NCBI GenBank assembly: GCA_026120185.1
Contig: JANUWF010002362.1
Coordinates: 248,001-312,000, forward strand
Source: Voacanga thouarsii
Lineage: Eukaryota > Streptophyta > Magnoliopsida > Gentianales > Apocynaceae
DNA: 64,000 nt
Reading direction: 5' to 3'
The position numbers and the translations under genes are program-made. Position 1 is the first letter of the stretch; every line of letters begins with the position of its first letter. The notes under the pieces were generated by a model, which was given only the letters and a program-made list of their open reading frames with translations, was not told the origin of the DNA and searched no databases. Of this stretch, positions 35,312 through 49,100 are shown piece by piece.

Positions 35312-36794
35312 TGATAGGGGCAAAAATCGCCATTATTTTTCAAGTTATTTAAGGTTGCTTTGAGATACATTTGTTGTAATAACTAGGTATATTCCTTCCT
35401 ATTTGACATTTTACTTATAAAAATATTTTTGGTAAATTTGTGTAGATTTGAGTTAAATTCGAGCAAAAACTGAACAATTCCAAAATACACCGGGCACCAG
35501 GCCTAGCCAAGGGACAATGCGTTGGGTCCATTCTGGTCAAGCAGCAGAAATCGAGCAACTTTTAACAGACCTGGTGTCGGGTCTGGTAAGTGGACCAGGT
35601 GCCAAGTCTATTCCGTTAAATCCGGAAGAAGAATAGATTGTACCTGGCGCCATGTAGGTCGAAGGTACCGGCGCCAGACCCGCTTTGGAAGGCGAAAATC
35701 TTGTGCACGAATTTGGAAATTTTTCAAATATTTTGGTATTTTCTAATTCCTACTTGGCCAAGATTCCTTAAGCAACGAATTTAGCATCCAAAAGGCTTAT
35801 ATAAGCAAGAGAAAACACAAGATAAGAGAGATATAGAGAGGTTGATTCAAGAGCTAAATTCTCAATCACTCATTGAAGGAGGAATTTACCAAGTCAAGGA
35901 GGATTGTTCAAGAGAGTCTTTAACAGAGAAGAAAGAGGCTTGTCTATGAGTGCTTTCTTTTATCTTTGTTTCCTTTTCCTTAAACAATGATGTATTCAAT
36001 ATTTTTATTATAATTTAACATTATTTTAGATTCATGATATTGTGTTAGTTTAGTTATTTGATCAATTCTTTGTCATCTTTGGTATTTGATTACTTGATAT
36101 CATTGGTGATGTGAGTTCTTTTAATTGACTTGGAAAAACCATGTTAGGAGTTTCATTGCATTGATTTCGAATTTGTTAAATCTTAATGGACTTGGACGAC
36201 AAAGTTAAGATTATAGGACTAGGAAATCAAAGATTAGTTGTTTTCACCTCAGACATAGGGTCATTAGCTAATTTCATGTTCATAAGGAATTGAACTTAAT
36301 GCATATTTTGGTTATGTTAGCTTGATTGTCAAATCTGTTAATATTAATCAAAAAGTAGTAATTCCATGAATTTGAAACCGAAGTAGAATTTATCTAAGTA
36401 GATTCATGACTTGGAAAATAATTGAATTTTACTTTATATTCCGTCATGATGCCAAGATGCTAATTAGTTGAGGGAATTGTTAGTTGGTTCATTATCATGT
36501 TTTCTAGGATAATTGTTTAAATTGTATATTCCTACATCCTTGGGTTGTATATATATATTTTTTTATTTTTCTTTTTATTATTTTCTCACTTTATTTGGGT
36601 CGGTTAAACAATGAATAAAAAGTGATTAGTCTGTACTTATTCCTTTGAGGATCGATACTCGTTAATTCCCTATGCTATGCTTGCGATTCGTATACTTGCT
36701 CGAATGTGTATTTTGAGATTAATGTTTTAATTAAAACTTAACTAAGTGATGGATTTAAATTTGATGTTTTTATACACCCAAAATTTACGCATCA
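35312..36794 (+). repeat. 5' LTR of element J
   Basis: From TGATAGGGG to TACGCATCA, 1483 bp. GC-rich boxes (GGCACCAGGCC, CCTGGCGCC, CCGGCGCCAG) at about 35485-35695 precede a TATA-like CTTATATAAG near 35798. The R/U5 part shows the same landmarks as LTRs E, M and B1. Confidence 0.9.
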
Positions 36795-39700
36795 AGTTTT
36801 TTGCGCCGTTACCGGGGACAATATCATAAAAGCTTTGATGTTATTGATTTAACCATATTTATATGTTTATATGTCCATATGTCTATATGTATATATGTTC
36901 TTTGTATAAATCGGTGTTCTATCTTGTTGTTTGTAACAATGTGTGCCTTAATTGACTAGTTTACTTCATGTTATACTGTAAATATCACTAACTTTTGTAT
37001 TTAGATAGTTTGTGAATGTGTGTATTTTTCTTTTCTTTATTTTTCTATTATTTGTTTTTCCCTTTTGTTTTTTCTTTTCTTTCTTTTTTTTATTATTTTT
37101 GTTTGTTTTTATTTTTCTTTGAGCACGAGATTGACATCATCATGGATAACTACTTTTGGGCACAAGATCAAAGGAGCTATAATGACGAGAATTTGGCAAA
37201 TTTGCAAGCTCAAATTAACGCTTTTTTGTGAGACGTCACTTGAAGCCTCAATGCATTCTTTTGTCGCCAATACAAATTCCTCCATTAAGTGCCACAAAAA
37301 AACAACCCAACATATGAGCCATTAAAAAACACAACTAGCTAAGTTAGTTGAGGATTCCATAAAGGCCCATACACTTGAACAAGAGAATCCCCTAGGAAAA
37401 AAGAAAGGATATGAGGAGCACTTGCCCAATGTGGAAATGGAGGTATTTGATTCTACTCTATGTGCTAATAATTCTAATATCTCTTTGTCACATGTTTCTT
37501 AGGTTCCTTTCCGTTCTTGAATGACAGTGGTCCAAATGATGATGTATGAAGATTCACATGTCTCAAGGAGTTAGATTTTTCAATGCTACATGATATGAAA
37601 CTCTTGGAGGATGGTGGTAATTTCTACCCTTCACTCCATTCAAAGGGAGGTAACTTAGTATTTGTCGATGTGGTGCAAAGTAAGGATTTCTTAATCCCAC
37701 CATTAATATCTACATTACTATGTTTAACAGGGAATTTTAATTGTGAAAAATCTTTTGAAGGGTCAATTGGTGATTTCAAAGTTGATGCATTCTTTAGAAA
37801 CTATATGCACTTATATGTTGACAAAAATATTTGTGTATCTAAATGAATATTAGAGAATAATGTTAATATGTTTTGTTTTACTGAGAAAAATTATTTTTAT
37901 GAACATGACCTTTTTCAAAAACCTCCTGTCTTTCTACATTCATCTTACCTATTTTCTACTTTGAGTATTAATTTCTTTTACAAATGTTTGATGAGGAAGC
38001 ATGATGGGTGGAAAGAGTATTTTTATGTGTTTTGGGTTTGTTTTGAATTTGGTTTTTTTTAGGTCTTTTGGCCATTCTTTTATTTTATCTAAGTTTCATT
38101 TTTAGTTGTTAGGTGTTATTTTCCCCACATAAGGAAGATATTTTCCATCTTAAGTATGGGGGAGTAAGTTATGTCAGTATTTACTTTCTTAGATTTTTTT
38201 AGTGTTTTTCTTTAGTTTATTTCTTTTATTTAGGTGTGTTTTTATTTTGTTTTTATTTTTCTTATGCATTTATATGTGCTTTGTTTTATAGGTAGGAATA
38301 AAGTCCTCTTGGACAAGCCCTTCTCTCTATCTCAAGTTTGGATATCTAATGGAGTATTATTATACTTGGGGAGTATTGCTTAAATTTTCTACCCCTTTAT
38401 TATTTTTGGTCCCTTTAGATATCCTTTCTTATCTTTATTTTTTGCCAATAATGATATTGTCCAATTTAAGTGTGGGGGAGTGGTTTGGTGATATTCTTTG
38501 TCTAAGTTTCTATCAATCATCTTTGTGTTTTCTTGGTATTGAGGTACTACTTCGGAAAATTTTTGAATTTTGAAAATCTTAAAGTTCGAAAATTTTGGAA
38601 CTAATGCGCAATGGAAGTATTTTCTTTTCTTTATTCTTCCTCTTTATTTCTATCAATCATCTTGGTGTTTTCTTGGTATTGAGCTACTATTTTGGAAAAT
38701 TTTTAAATTTTGAAAATTTTAGAACGAATGCGCAATGGAAGTATTTTCTTTTCTCTATTCTTCCTCTTTATTGCTTTCGGTCTTCTTGCCTGTACTTTTA
38801 GTGTTCAATCTTTTTCCATTGAGGACAATATCCAGTTTAAGTGTGTGGTGGGGGGGGGGGGATTTTTTTAAAATTTTAGTGGTTTTCATTGTTAAGTAAT
38901 GTTGTGATTCTTTTTCTTACTTGGATATGAGTTTTGTCATTCATTTCATGGATTTTTTTTGTGAAATTGGTTTATTGGATAGGATATTTTTCAAAACTTG
39001 AGAATTTTGATTAATCTTGTTTATGCATTGGTGTTTGAATGTTATTTGACTCATCTAGTTTGAATATGGAGAGTATGAGGAATATGAGAAAAGTTTATTA
39101 GCTAACTCTTGTATTATGAGTTTAAATTTTGCTTAGGTTTGAATTATGATAAAGAATGTGAGTTGATAAAAGATCTTTGAGAGGAAATATTGTGAAAAAA
39201 TTGTGAAAAATTCTTGTGAGTTGAAAATTGAAAAAATGAGTTAGTTGTTTCCTCTTTAAAGATGAGAAAAAAATTGTTTTTGCTAGTTATGGGGGCCAAT
39301 ATGGATAGCGAAGAGAAATCCACTTTCTTGAGGTTATGAATTTCCAAAAGCAAAAGAAAGGAATATTGTTGAAAAAAATGATGAGTGATGACTAAAAGGG
39401 GGCTAATACAATGTGTGAAGAGAAATCCATACACGTGAGACTATTAATTCCTAGGTCATTGAAAAGTTTTGAGAAAAAATTGGAGTGCTTTCCTTATATG
39501 ATGACTTGAGTTGTGCAATTTTTAGATTTACAATGCTTGAGTTAGTAGATAGCTTGACTTGTGTGATTCATGTTATCTATGTTTTTACTTAAAGGGTTAA
39601 ACAATTTTCTTAGACTAAGGTATGAACTAGATTAATATGACTTCGAGAGTTTTCTGATATCTTGTCAAATGTTTCAAAGTTTGAATTTTTTTCAAATGGT

Positions 39701-39859
39701 GTGAATGACAAGAGTTTTATCTAAAGGATGAAGAGAAGTTATAATCCTTGCTAGGTAAACAAAAATTTTGGAATAAGAAAGAACTTGTATTTTCTTGATA
39801 ATTTTCTTGATTAAAGTGTTTTGCTTGAGGACAAGCAAAAGTTCAAGTGTGGGGATATG
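36795..39859 (+). other. internal region of J: gag-like start, orphan ORF, repeated PPT-like tracts
   Basis: An ATG at 37142 encodes MDNYFWAQDQRSYNDENL, 30 codons, then a stop. An 87-codon open frame at 37583-37846 (MLHDMKLLEDGGNFY...) is not recognised. The 3' part holds four tracts of the type AAGTGTGGGGGAG: about 38151-38166, 38468-38481, 38838-38860 and, at the LTR, 39845-39859. A ~141-bp tandem duplication lies at about 38509-38800, and a repeated segment containing GAAGAGAAATCCA occurs near 39308 and 39418. No pol domain is visible. Confidence 0.75.
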
Positions 39860-41371
39860 TGATAGGGGCTAAAATCACCATTATTTTTCTAGTTATTTGA
39901 GGTTGTTTTGAGATATATTTGATGTAATAACTAGGTATATTCCTTTCTATTTGACATTTTACTTGTAAAAAGTATTTTTGGTAAATTTGTGTAGATTTGA
40001 GTTAAATTTGAGCAAAAGTGAATAATTCCAAAATGCACCTGGCACCAAGCCCAGCCAAGGGACCAGGTGCAGGGTCTGTTCTAGTCAAGCAGCGAAAATC
40101 GAGCAACTTTCAAGAAGAAAACAGAACAGACCTGGCACCAGGTCTGGCAAGTAGACTAGGCATCGGGTCCATTCTGTTCGGCCAGTGAAAATAGAGCAAA
40201 AATCCAGTAGAAGAACATATTGTACCTAGCGCCTGGTGGGCCGAAGGTACCCTACGCCAGGCCTACTATGGAAGGCAAAAATCCTATGCACAAATTTAGA
40301 AATTTATCAAAGATTTTGGTATTTTCTAATTCCTACTCGGCCAAGATTCCTTAAGTAATGAATTTAGCATTTAAGAGGCCTATATAAGTAAGAGAAAACA
40401 CAAGAGAAGAGAGATATAGAGAGGTGGATTCAAGAGCTAAAATTCTCAATCACTCATTGAAGGAGGAATTCAACAAATCAAGAAGGATTGTTTAAGAAAG
40501 TCTTTAAAGGAGAAGAAAGAGGCTTGTCTATGAGTGCTTTCTTTTATCTTTATTTTCTTTTCCTTAAACAATGATGTATTCAATGTTTTTATTGTAATTT
40601 AACATTATTTTGAATTTATGATATTGTGTTTAAGTTAATTATTTGATCAATTCTTTGTCATCTTTAGTATTTGATTACTTGATATCATTGGTTATTCAAG
40701 CGAGTTCTTTTAATTAACTTGGAAAAACGATGTTAGGAGTTTCATTGCATTGATTTCGAATTGGTTAAATCTTAATGGACTTGGACGACGAAGTTAAGAT
40801 TATAGGACTAAGTAATCAAAGATTAGTTGATTTCACTTAGGACGAAGGATCATTAGCTAATTTCATGTTCATAAGTAATTGAGCTTAATGCATGTTTTGG
40901 TTATGTTAGCTTGATTGGCAAATCTATTAATATTAAAAGATAGTAATTGCATGGATTGGAAAACGAAGTGGAATTTATCTAAATAGATTTATGACTTGAG
41001 AAACAATTGAATTTTACTTTATATTCCTTCGTGATGCCAAGATGATAATTAGTTGAGAGAATAGCTAGTTGGTTCATTATCATGTTTTTCAGGATAATTG
41101 TTTAAATTGCATATTCCTATATCCTTGAGTTGTATATATTTCGTTATTTTGTTATTATTTTCTCACTTTATTTGGATCGGTTAAACAATAAATGAAAAGT
41201 GATTAGTATGTACTTATTTTTTTAGGATCGGTACTCGTTAATTCCCTATGCTATGCTTGCGATGAGTATACTTACTCGTGTGTGTATTTTGGGATTAATG
41301 TTTTAATTAAAACTTGACTAAGTGATGGATTTAAATTTGATAATTTTTATACACCCAAAATTTATGCATCA
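39860..41371 (+). repeat. 3' LTR of element J
   Basis: From TGATAGGGG to TATGCATCA, 1512 bp, followed by TSD ctgaa. Matches the 5' LTR throughout, including the GC-rich block (about 40035-40265) and the TATA-like GCCTATATAAG near 40378. Preceded by the GAGGACAAGCAAAAGTTCAA tract typical of the 3' end of Tat-like elements. Confidence 0.92.
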
Positions 41372-43110
41372 CTGAACAATTCTCTTGAATTTAAAGGATG
41401 TTGAATTAGTATTTATGGGAACTGGAGGAAAATAATTAACCCATTTTTTAGGATACATGATGTCCCAAGTGTTTATTTATATTGATGCCCTTTGAATTTA
41501 GGGGCTTGAATGCTATGGTTGAGGATGAGGAAATATTCACTTCGTGGTTTAAAGTAGAGGCTTAAGGATTAGAAGGGAATGAACTTTTGTGTGCTAAAGG
41601 TTTCGAAGTGAGCAATTCACAGTGGAGAAGATCTCTACTAAGTTAGTTGAAATGTTGAGAATGTCATAGATTTCGACTCTTTATATGGATTAAGTCCATT
41701 CATGTTTTTGGGGCTTATCTCAGCTATTAGGTTCTCCTTAAATGTGCTTTTTCTGTTTGAGGTTATCTGTGGATCATTTTTGTTTGGTTTGTGGGAAAAA
41801 AGCTATTTGAGGATGGATAAGGGGATTTCTGGATCTAAATTATTAGAATAGTATGATGATGATTGAATTTAAGCAAGGAAGTACCAATATGAAGTTGAGA
41901 CTTAAACTCTCTGGTTCGGAAGGATTTGCAGAGGGGGGGAGGCTCACTAATTTTTTTGGTTGTTTAAATAAAGTAATCTCTTTTCTAGTATTGTGCAATT
42001 ATTTCCCGTTTGTCAGTATTCCTAATTGGTGGTCGTAGCTATTGTATTGCTGTAAATGTTTAAACAATATAACAAAATTCTAAAATTACTATAACTTGAA
42101 ATTATATACGATTGTAAATATATGATTAAAAGTAGTAGCATTACCTGGAAGCGGCCTTTTTTTGAAAGGTAGTCTTTTCCTTTCTCCTATATTAATTTAG
42201 CAAGGTAAACAACTTTTGTGTGCTTGTTTACCACCTCCCATGATATCGAATTACTATTTCTTTAGATGTGTGCTTCACTCTAATGTGAATTGAGTAGATT
42301 GAATCTCTCTTGTGTATCATACCAATATGAAATAAATAACCAATCTTGTACTTGATTTATCCATTAGATCTAATAGAGTAAGTTGAATCTCTCTTGTGTC
42401 ACATTTTTTTTTTTTTTTTGCTATAAAATCTTTTCCTGCACCTTTTTTTACTACAAAAAATACTGATTTATATATACCTATAGCTGCTAAAACTCTTGGT
42501 CAGAAAAAAGAAAATGTCGGGCCAATAGTTTACCTTTTTTCTGGACTAAAAGTCTTCCATAATCTCACTTATATTACATACAAAACTTCAACTAGAGGAT
42601 GCTTTGCTCTGTCCTGAAACTACTGGGTTAGTTCTCCCATTTTTTTAGGCAAAAAATGTACCGTTCGGTCATCGTTCTACACCACAATTTGTGGAACTAA
42701 TCATGTAGATGAACTGACAATCTTTTAATGATAAAAGGGGCAGCTAGATAATGCCTCTTTGAGTACAATATCCATCCTAAAATTTGCACATTCTTGCTGG
42801 CACATGGCCTTTTTTGGTTAATACAGCTTGAGGGAGAGATCATCTGTGTGCAGCAATAATCTTTTCCTTTAACAAATTTTAGGTAGTAGTCCTATTGTTA
42901 CTAGAATTTCTAATGCTCCTTTTAAGTACTACTTTATGATTCCAAATGTCATATATACTTCTCATGCATCCATTCACCGACATTGCACTACACTTAGCTG
43001 ATGGTCCAAATTTAATACTAGTGATTTCTGTATATTTTTTCCTGGGCAAGAACATGAGAATAACTAAAAGAAAAAATGAAGGGTTCCTTCAAAGCCCATA
43101 AATCTTGTAG
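41372..43110. other. CACTA N intronic DNA between J and the next exon
   Basis: Resumes with the second copy of ctgaa. I see no conserved exon and no LTR ends. Short open frames here (for example 41853-42038, 42396-42617) have no recognisable product. Confidence 0.4.
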
Positions 43111-43286
43111 AAGGAGAAGCTATTTCAATTATATTTAATGAGCTTATGCAACCAATTGGACCTACAAGACCTATCTTCATGACCTATCTTGGTAATGTTA
43201 CTTGTAACAGTACCCCTTACTTATAAGATATGGAGAGACATTCCAGAAGATATCTTAGATCGTGTTTGGGCAGATATTCAGGTAAA
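43110..43286 (+). pseudogene. CACTA second gene, exon with VPLTYKIWRDIPED motif
   Basis: Frames read EAISIIFNELMQPIGPTRP, then, after a one-base shift, VPLTYKIWRDIPEDILDRVW and ADIQ, followed by a GTAAAT donor at 43281. Family members read similarly (APLTYxxWxDVPEDxKxxIW), so this is the conserved central exon of the Ptta/En/Spm protein, thought to be the element's second regulatory or DNA-binding product. The intron that follows contains solo LTR K. Confidence 0.7.
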
Positions 43287-43351
43287 TTACTAGTATATAG
43301 AACTTGGTCTCATTTTATCTCACTTTTTTGTCTTGCTTGTTATTCTATTAC

Positions 43352-44551
43352 TGATGTGAATCATCATAGACATGAAGGTCATTTCCAAGAAGGGGGAGAA
43401 TGACCAAATACACTTCATGGCTCCTTAGGTAAGATCACTATTCACGAGGATTAAAGGGAGTTTTTAAAGTAACCAATTTAACAAACCAAGGACCAAAGGG
43501 TGTGTAAATAAATAGATGCCAAATGGAGTACAAAAAAGACAACAATCCTTATGGAAGGTCAAACAGCCACATAGCCAAAGATTGAATATCAAGAGAGATA
43601 GAGATGGAATGCAATCCAAGGTAGCTTTAAGGAGGAAAAAAATTAACTTCAAGTCTATTTGGAAGGTTATGGAAATAACCAAAACGATCTTGGACGTCAA
43701 GTACAAGATTTTGGTTGCAAAATATCAAGAAAATAGTGAAGAAACGGAGCCACCCAAGAAAAATCTGGCTGCTCAAATTTGGCTGCCTTTTGCGTCGGCC
43801 CAACCAAGCCAACTAGCATCAGCTGTAGTCTGTTGAAGCGCCTTTCGGACTAGCATTGAACCAACACCAGTTCAACCACTCAAACTTGTGCCGGCCCAAG
43901 TTGGGTCTAGTCTAAAATCTTCCTATTTTACCTTGTTTCAGTTTTTTACATTTTTAATTTGATTCCCATGACTTTTATTATATTTTTAATTATTTTAAGA
44001 CATGTAATAGGGCTTAAAAACTTGTATTACGGCCATCTAATTTTTATGCTTTATTTACTAATTAGTTAGGGCAACTTGGGGCCTATAAATACCCCATTAT
44101 AGTCTCTTTGTAATAGAATTCAGATTTCAAATTTCAAAGAGAGAATAGAGTGTTGAACTCTTGGAGAGGAGAATCCCTCCTTAGTTCTTCCTTTCAAGAC
44201 CAAGTAAAGAAATTTGACCTATCTTTATTTAGAGTCTCTAAAATCCTTGGGTTAATCCTACTTGTTTCTTCATTTTAGGTATTGGGCAGATTTATTCTTA
44301 CCAATGTTCTTGTTAGGAAACCTAGAAGGTTGCCTACTTTTCTCCATCCCACTTGGTCTTGAATTCTTTTTTGGTTCAAGGATGTTTAGGTATTGAAGTA
44401 GTTGGCCAAATCCTATTAGAATTTGGATTCTAGTTGTTAAATCACCTAGGGTTCAATTTTGTGGGCATTTTGGTAAAGGATTGGGTGACCAATTCTTGAG
44501 TCTTGTTCTTAAGTCTAATTTCAAAATTTTGGTACTCTCAAGCTTGTATCA
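43352..44551 (+). mobile_element. solo LTR K in a CACTA intron
   Basis: The block runs from TGATGTGAATC to CTTGTATCA with a perfect TSD, attac, on both sides (43347-43351, 44552-44556). No internal region is present, so it is a solo LTR left by recombination between two LTRs. It has a GC-rich block (about 43790-43910), a TATA box GCCTATAAATACC near 44080, and a 3' half resembling LTR L. The family resembles the G/H LTR in layout. Confidence 0.88.
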
Positions 44552-44589
44552 ATTACACTAAGCATATTCTTAACTTTTTCTTCATTTGT

Positions 44590-44774
44590 CTATTTTTTTA
44601 AATAAAGTCAAAGAGCACCGTCCCTCCTACATATAGGATTAATTGCATGAAGTCACTTGACGAAATATGGAGATCATGGAAAAGCCAGTTAAAGAAGAAC
44701 CACTTTATCAACAAAACTAAAGAAAAGGCTTTAGCCAATGTTCCTTCCAGGGTTGAGCCTGAGCAGTAGAAAGT
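44590..44774 (+). pseudogene. CACTA second gene, exon split by solo LTR M (left part)
   Basis: The frame reads MKSLDEIWRSWKSQLKKNHF and ALANVPSRVEPEQ, then a TAG where Trp is usual, and KV at the insertion point. This WRxWKxxLK...P...QW pattern is the conserved core of the plant Ptta/En/Spm protein. The exon continues at 53060 with the duplicated aaagt and VLVDY, restoring the reading frame exactly when M is removed. Confidence 0.78.
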
Positions 44775-45091
44775 TGATAGGGCTTAAATTAGTCATATTT
44801 TTTCTAATTATTTGAGAATAAATTTAGACACTTTTTATACAATAACTAGTCATATTCCTTCCTATTTGATATTTCCCTTATAAAAATGCTTTTCTGTAAT
44901 TTTATATAAAAATAAGGGAAATTTAGAACTAATTGTATGAGTTTCCAATACAGACCAGCTCCAGCCCAGGAAGGGAGAACTGGTGCCAGTTAGCTACTGG
45001 CAGCACAGGAAAAAGAAATTAAATGAAATAGGGGAATTGGAATTGGAAATTAAAGAAAGTGAATTCGGTCAGCAATCAGCAAGACAATTTC

Positions 45092-46132
45092 TGATATGAC
45101 TTTGGGAGGGCTTTTTCTTGGTGTTGTGGGTGGCTTAATTGGCTATGAGTTCAGCTCACCCAATGGGACCAAAAAACAGACATTCTTCTTGAAACAAAAG
45201 GAGAAAATGAAATAGCAACCTACCCTCTATCAAACCCTTGAAGAACTAAGCTTCAAAGACCTTCAAGAATAGTAGAAAGTTCTACTATGATCTCACCCTA
45301 ATATCCTTGAAGCAACAAAGGCAATCAAGAACAAATAGAATAGAGAAAATAGGCACCCAAATAATGGAATTCAAACAAACCTTAGAAGAACAAAGTAACT
45401 AAGACCCATTCAAAGAAACCACATTGGATTATCCAAAAGATTTATAGACTCATTTATAAGGAGGACTAACCCTTAAGTATGGTCTTGAATAAGATGAACA
45501 AGGAGGCTAGGGCCTCTCAAAATTCTCTTTCAAATTTGAATTAAAGTGTGTGAATTATGTTGTCAAATCACAAAAGGTTTTATTTATACTATCCTAACCC
45601 TAGCTAAGTAATCCCTGAGGTTTTATTACAGTTTAGGGTCATAAGAAGCCTTTACAAACAATTAAAATTGGAGAAAATCGGAGAAAACATAAAAAATAAA
45701 AAAAAAAGCGGGGCAGCCCAAGATGGAGCCAACACCGGCTATGGCCCCCAAGCCGGCGCTAGTTAGGCTCTGTCTTTAGCCGGTTGTGTGCCAGAATGAA
45801 GCCGTTGTTGGGTAGAATGAAGCTGGTACCGGCTTGGCTGCTTGGAGCCGGAGCCGGCTATCCACTAGAATGCCTCTTTTAGTCAAGTTTCGTCCCCCAT
45901 TATTGCCGGCTTGAGTTCTTACTGGGGTCCTTCTTGGATAGTCATTAAAATGAACTCTTGGCTAGCTTCCTCAACCTTCCAACCATCTTCCTTCCTCAAG
46001 CATGGTTTTATGAGCAATTGGAACTCATCTTGAAGCTTCTTGGTCCTCGATCTTGTCATCGGTCCTTGTCCTTGCACGGTCACGCCTCCCCCTCTTTGAT
46101 CTTGACCTCCATGATGAAGTGGAGTCTCATCA
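45092..46132 (-). repeat. 3' LTR of element H
   Basis: 1041 bp; ends TGATATGACT and GTCTCATCA on the plus strand. Contains the Pol tail (MTRSRTKKL), GC-rich GCCGGC-type boxes (about 45715-45870) and a TATA box near 45578-45588, all on the minus strand. The PPT lies just outside, at about 46133-46145 (AAGAGGGAGA on the minus strand). Confidence 0.9.
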
Positions 46133-49100
46133 TCTCCCTCTTCATGAAAAGAATTCATCTTTGAATCATTGCCATCATCTATATCAAAGGGAAAGAGGTC
46201 ACTAACATTAAAGGTGGCACTAACATGATACTCACTAGGTAAATCTATCTTATAAGTGTTATCTCCAACTTTGGCAAGAATTTGAAATGGGCCATCCCTT
46301 CTTGGATCTAGTTTGCTCCGTTGTTGCGTGGGAAATCTCTCCTTGCAAAGGTGCACCCATACCCAATCGCCCGGCTCAAATGACACATTTTTCCTTCCTT
46401 GATTGCACATATGGGTGATTTCTTCATTTCATTTTGCAATGGTAGCTTTCACCTTCTCATGGAGTGCCTTAACCATTTCCGCCTTCTTAGCTCTATCGAG
46501 GTTCAACCATTCACCTATAGGCAAAGGAACCAAATCTAAAAGAGTTAGAGAATTAAAACCATATACAATTTCAAAAGGAGAATAAGAAGTGGTAGAGTGA
46601 ATAGCCCTATTGTAAGCAAACTCAATGTGTGGCAAGCACTCTTTCCAAATTTTCAAGTTCTTCTTGATTATGGTCTGCAAGAGTTGGGTGAGTGTTCGGT
46701 TGACCACCTCCGTTTGTCTTTCCATTTGAGGATGATAAGCTGTGGAAAATAAGAGATTAATACTAAGTTTGTTCCATAAAACTCTCCAAAAGTAGTTAAG
46801 GAATTTAGTATCTCTATCCGAGACAATAGTCCTTGGAATCCCGTGCATTCTCACCACTTCCTTAAAGAATAAATCTGCAATATAGGACGCATCATTAGTC
46901 TTGGAACAAGCTAAAAAATGAGCCATTTTAGACAATCAATCAACAATCACAAATATGGAGTCCTTGCGCCCCTTGGACCTAGGCAATCCTAAGATGAAGT
47001 CCATTGAAATATCAACCCAAGGCACATTAAGTATAGACAAAGGAGTATAAAGACCATGTAGGAGGGATCTAGACTTTGCTCACCTACAAATAATGCATTG
47101 AGAGCAATGTTTCTCCACATCTTTTCTGATTTTTGGCCAAAAGAAATACTCTTTAAGAATGCCTAAGGTTTTTGCAACACTAAAATGCGCCATTAGTCCC
47201 CCACTATGGGCCTCCCTAACTAGCAACACCCTAATAGAACCCTTTGGCACACAAAGCATTGCCTCTCTAAACAAGAAACCATTATGCCTATAATATTTAG
47301 CAAATGCACCGTTCTCAAAAGCATGGAAAATATCTCCAAAATCTTCATCATCAACATACAAATTTTTCACAAGTTCAAAGCCAAGAAGTTTAGCATCCAA
47401 AAAGTTTAGTAATGCATACAATATAGATAGTGCATCTACTACCACATTTTTCTTACCATTTTTGTATTGAATGACATATGAAAATGTCCCAATAAACTCC
47501 ATCCACCTTGCATGCTTCTTGTTCAAATTTTATTAGCTCTTGAGGTGTTTAAGGGTCTCATGATCTGTATGAATGATAAACTCTCTTGGTAAAAGGTAAT
47601 GTTGCCAATATTTTAAGGTCCTCACTAAGGCAAAAAGCTCTTTGTCATAGGTAGAATAATTGAGAGCCGCCCCAGACAATTTCTTACTAAAGTAGACAAT
47701 GGGTTTCCTATCTTGGGTCAAGATCGCACCTATTCCCACCCCACTTGCATCACACTCTATCTCAAATGCCTTCTCAAAGTTAGGAAGAATAAGAATTGGA
47801 GCTTGGCTTAATTTGTCTTTCAGGGCTTGAAAGGCTTATTGTTAGGCCTCCTCCCACCTAAACCCCACATTTTTCTTTATCACTTCGGTTAAAAGGGGCT
47901 GTTATAGTGCTAAAATTTTATATGAACCTCCTATAGAAGCTAGCTAGCCCATGGAAACTACAGATTTGGGTAATGGTGATAGGGGTTGACCAATCTTGGA
48001 TGGCTTTCACTTTTCCCTCATCAACCTCAATCCCTTTGGCACTCACAACATACCCAAGGAATGTAATCCTCTCCAAACAAAAAGAGCACTTCTCAAGGTT
48101 AGCATACAATCTCTCCATTCGGAGAGCAAGAAGCACACTCTGAACTAGATTTAAATGATCTACATATGATTTGCTATAGATTAATATATCATCAAAGTAC
48201 ACAACAATAAATTTTCTAATGAATTACCTCAAAACATAGTGTATTAATCGCATGAAAGTACTAGGAGCATTGACAATCCAAAGGGCATGACAAGCCACTC
48301 ATATAACCCTTGTTTAGTTTTAAAAGTTATTTTCCATTCATCCCCTTCCCTTATTCTAATTTGGTGATAACTGGATTTCAAATCAATTTTAGAGAAAATG
48401 CATGCACCAAATAGCTCGCCAAACAAGTTATCTAGCCTAGGAATGGGATAGCGATATTTTACCGTGATATTGTTGATAGCGTGACAATCCATGCACATAC
48501 GCTATGTCCTATCCTTTTTGGGCACCAAGAGAACCGGAACCACACATGGGCTTAGGCTCTCTCTCACATGTCCCTTCTCAAGCAATGCCTCCACTTGCTT
48601 TTGCAACTCCTTAGACTTCTCTGGGTTGCTTCTATATACCGGTCGGTTGGGAATGATAGCTCCGAGCACAAAATCGATTTGATGCTCAATCCCTCTTATG
48701 GGTGGTAATCCTTCGGGTATCTCCTTTGAAAAAAACGTCTTCAAATTCTTGAAGAATAGCTGCAATTTCATTTAGCAAAAACAAGGTAGAATTATTAGTA
48801 GAAACATAAGAACCTTTGCATAAAGAAGAATAACCGGTTCCGTAGCATCTATAGCCTCTATGACCTCACTTTCTTTTGCAAAGAAATTCACTCTTCTTTT
48901 ACCTCCTCTCTCTTGCCCTTACTCACTCCTATCCTTAATTGTCAAAGGTGCTTGTTTGTCCATCCTCTCTCTCAACTCTTTTTCTTTTCTCTCTCGTTCT
49001 TTCCTCTCAATTTCTTGTTTTTGTTTTACATCTTGTGCTCCCTTTTTCTTTTCTTTCTCCTTCATGATTCTTTGATCTTTGTTCAACTCAGTAGGGGCCA

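Larger units (their letters stand above)
35312..41371 (+). mobile_element. Tat-like LTR retrotransposon J, complete but without pol
   Basis: LTRs at 35312-36794 and 39860-41371 start TGATAGGGG and end GCATCA. A perfect TSD, ctgaa, lies at 35307-35311 and 41372-41376. The PBS TTTGCGCCGTTACCGGGGA (about 36800-36818) is two mismatches from the tRNA-Asp PBS of Athila/Tat elements. The 3.07-kb interior has a short gag-like start and no recognisable protease, RT, RNase H or integrase, so the element is non-autonomous or heavily deleted. LTRs differ by about 10 percent over the first 95 bp, read by eye. Confidence 0.9.

Noticed and set aside
37016..37325. Phe-rich open frames at 37016-37325
   Set aside because: The first half is a T-rich tract; only the short gag-like start at 37142 has any support.
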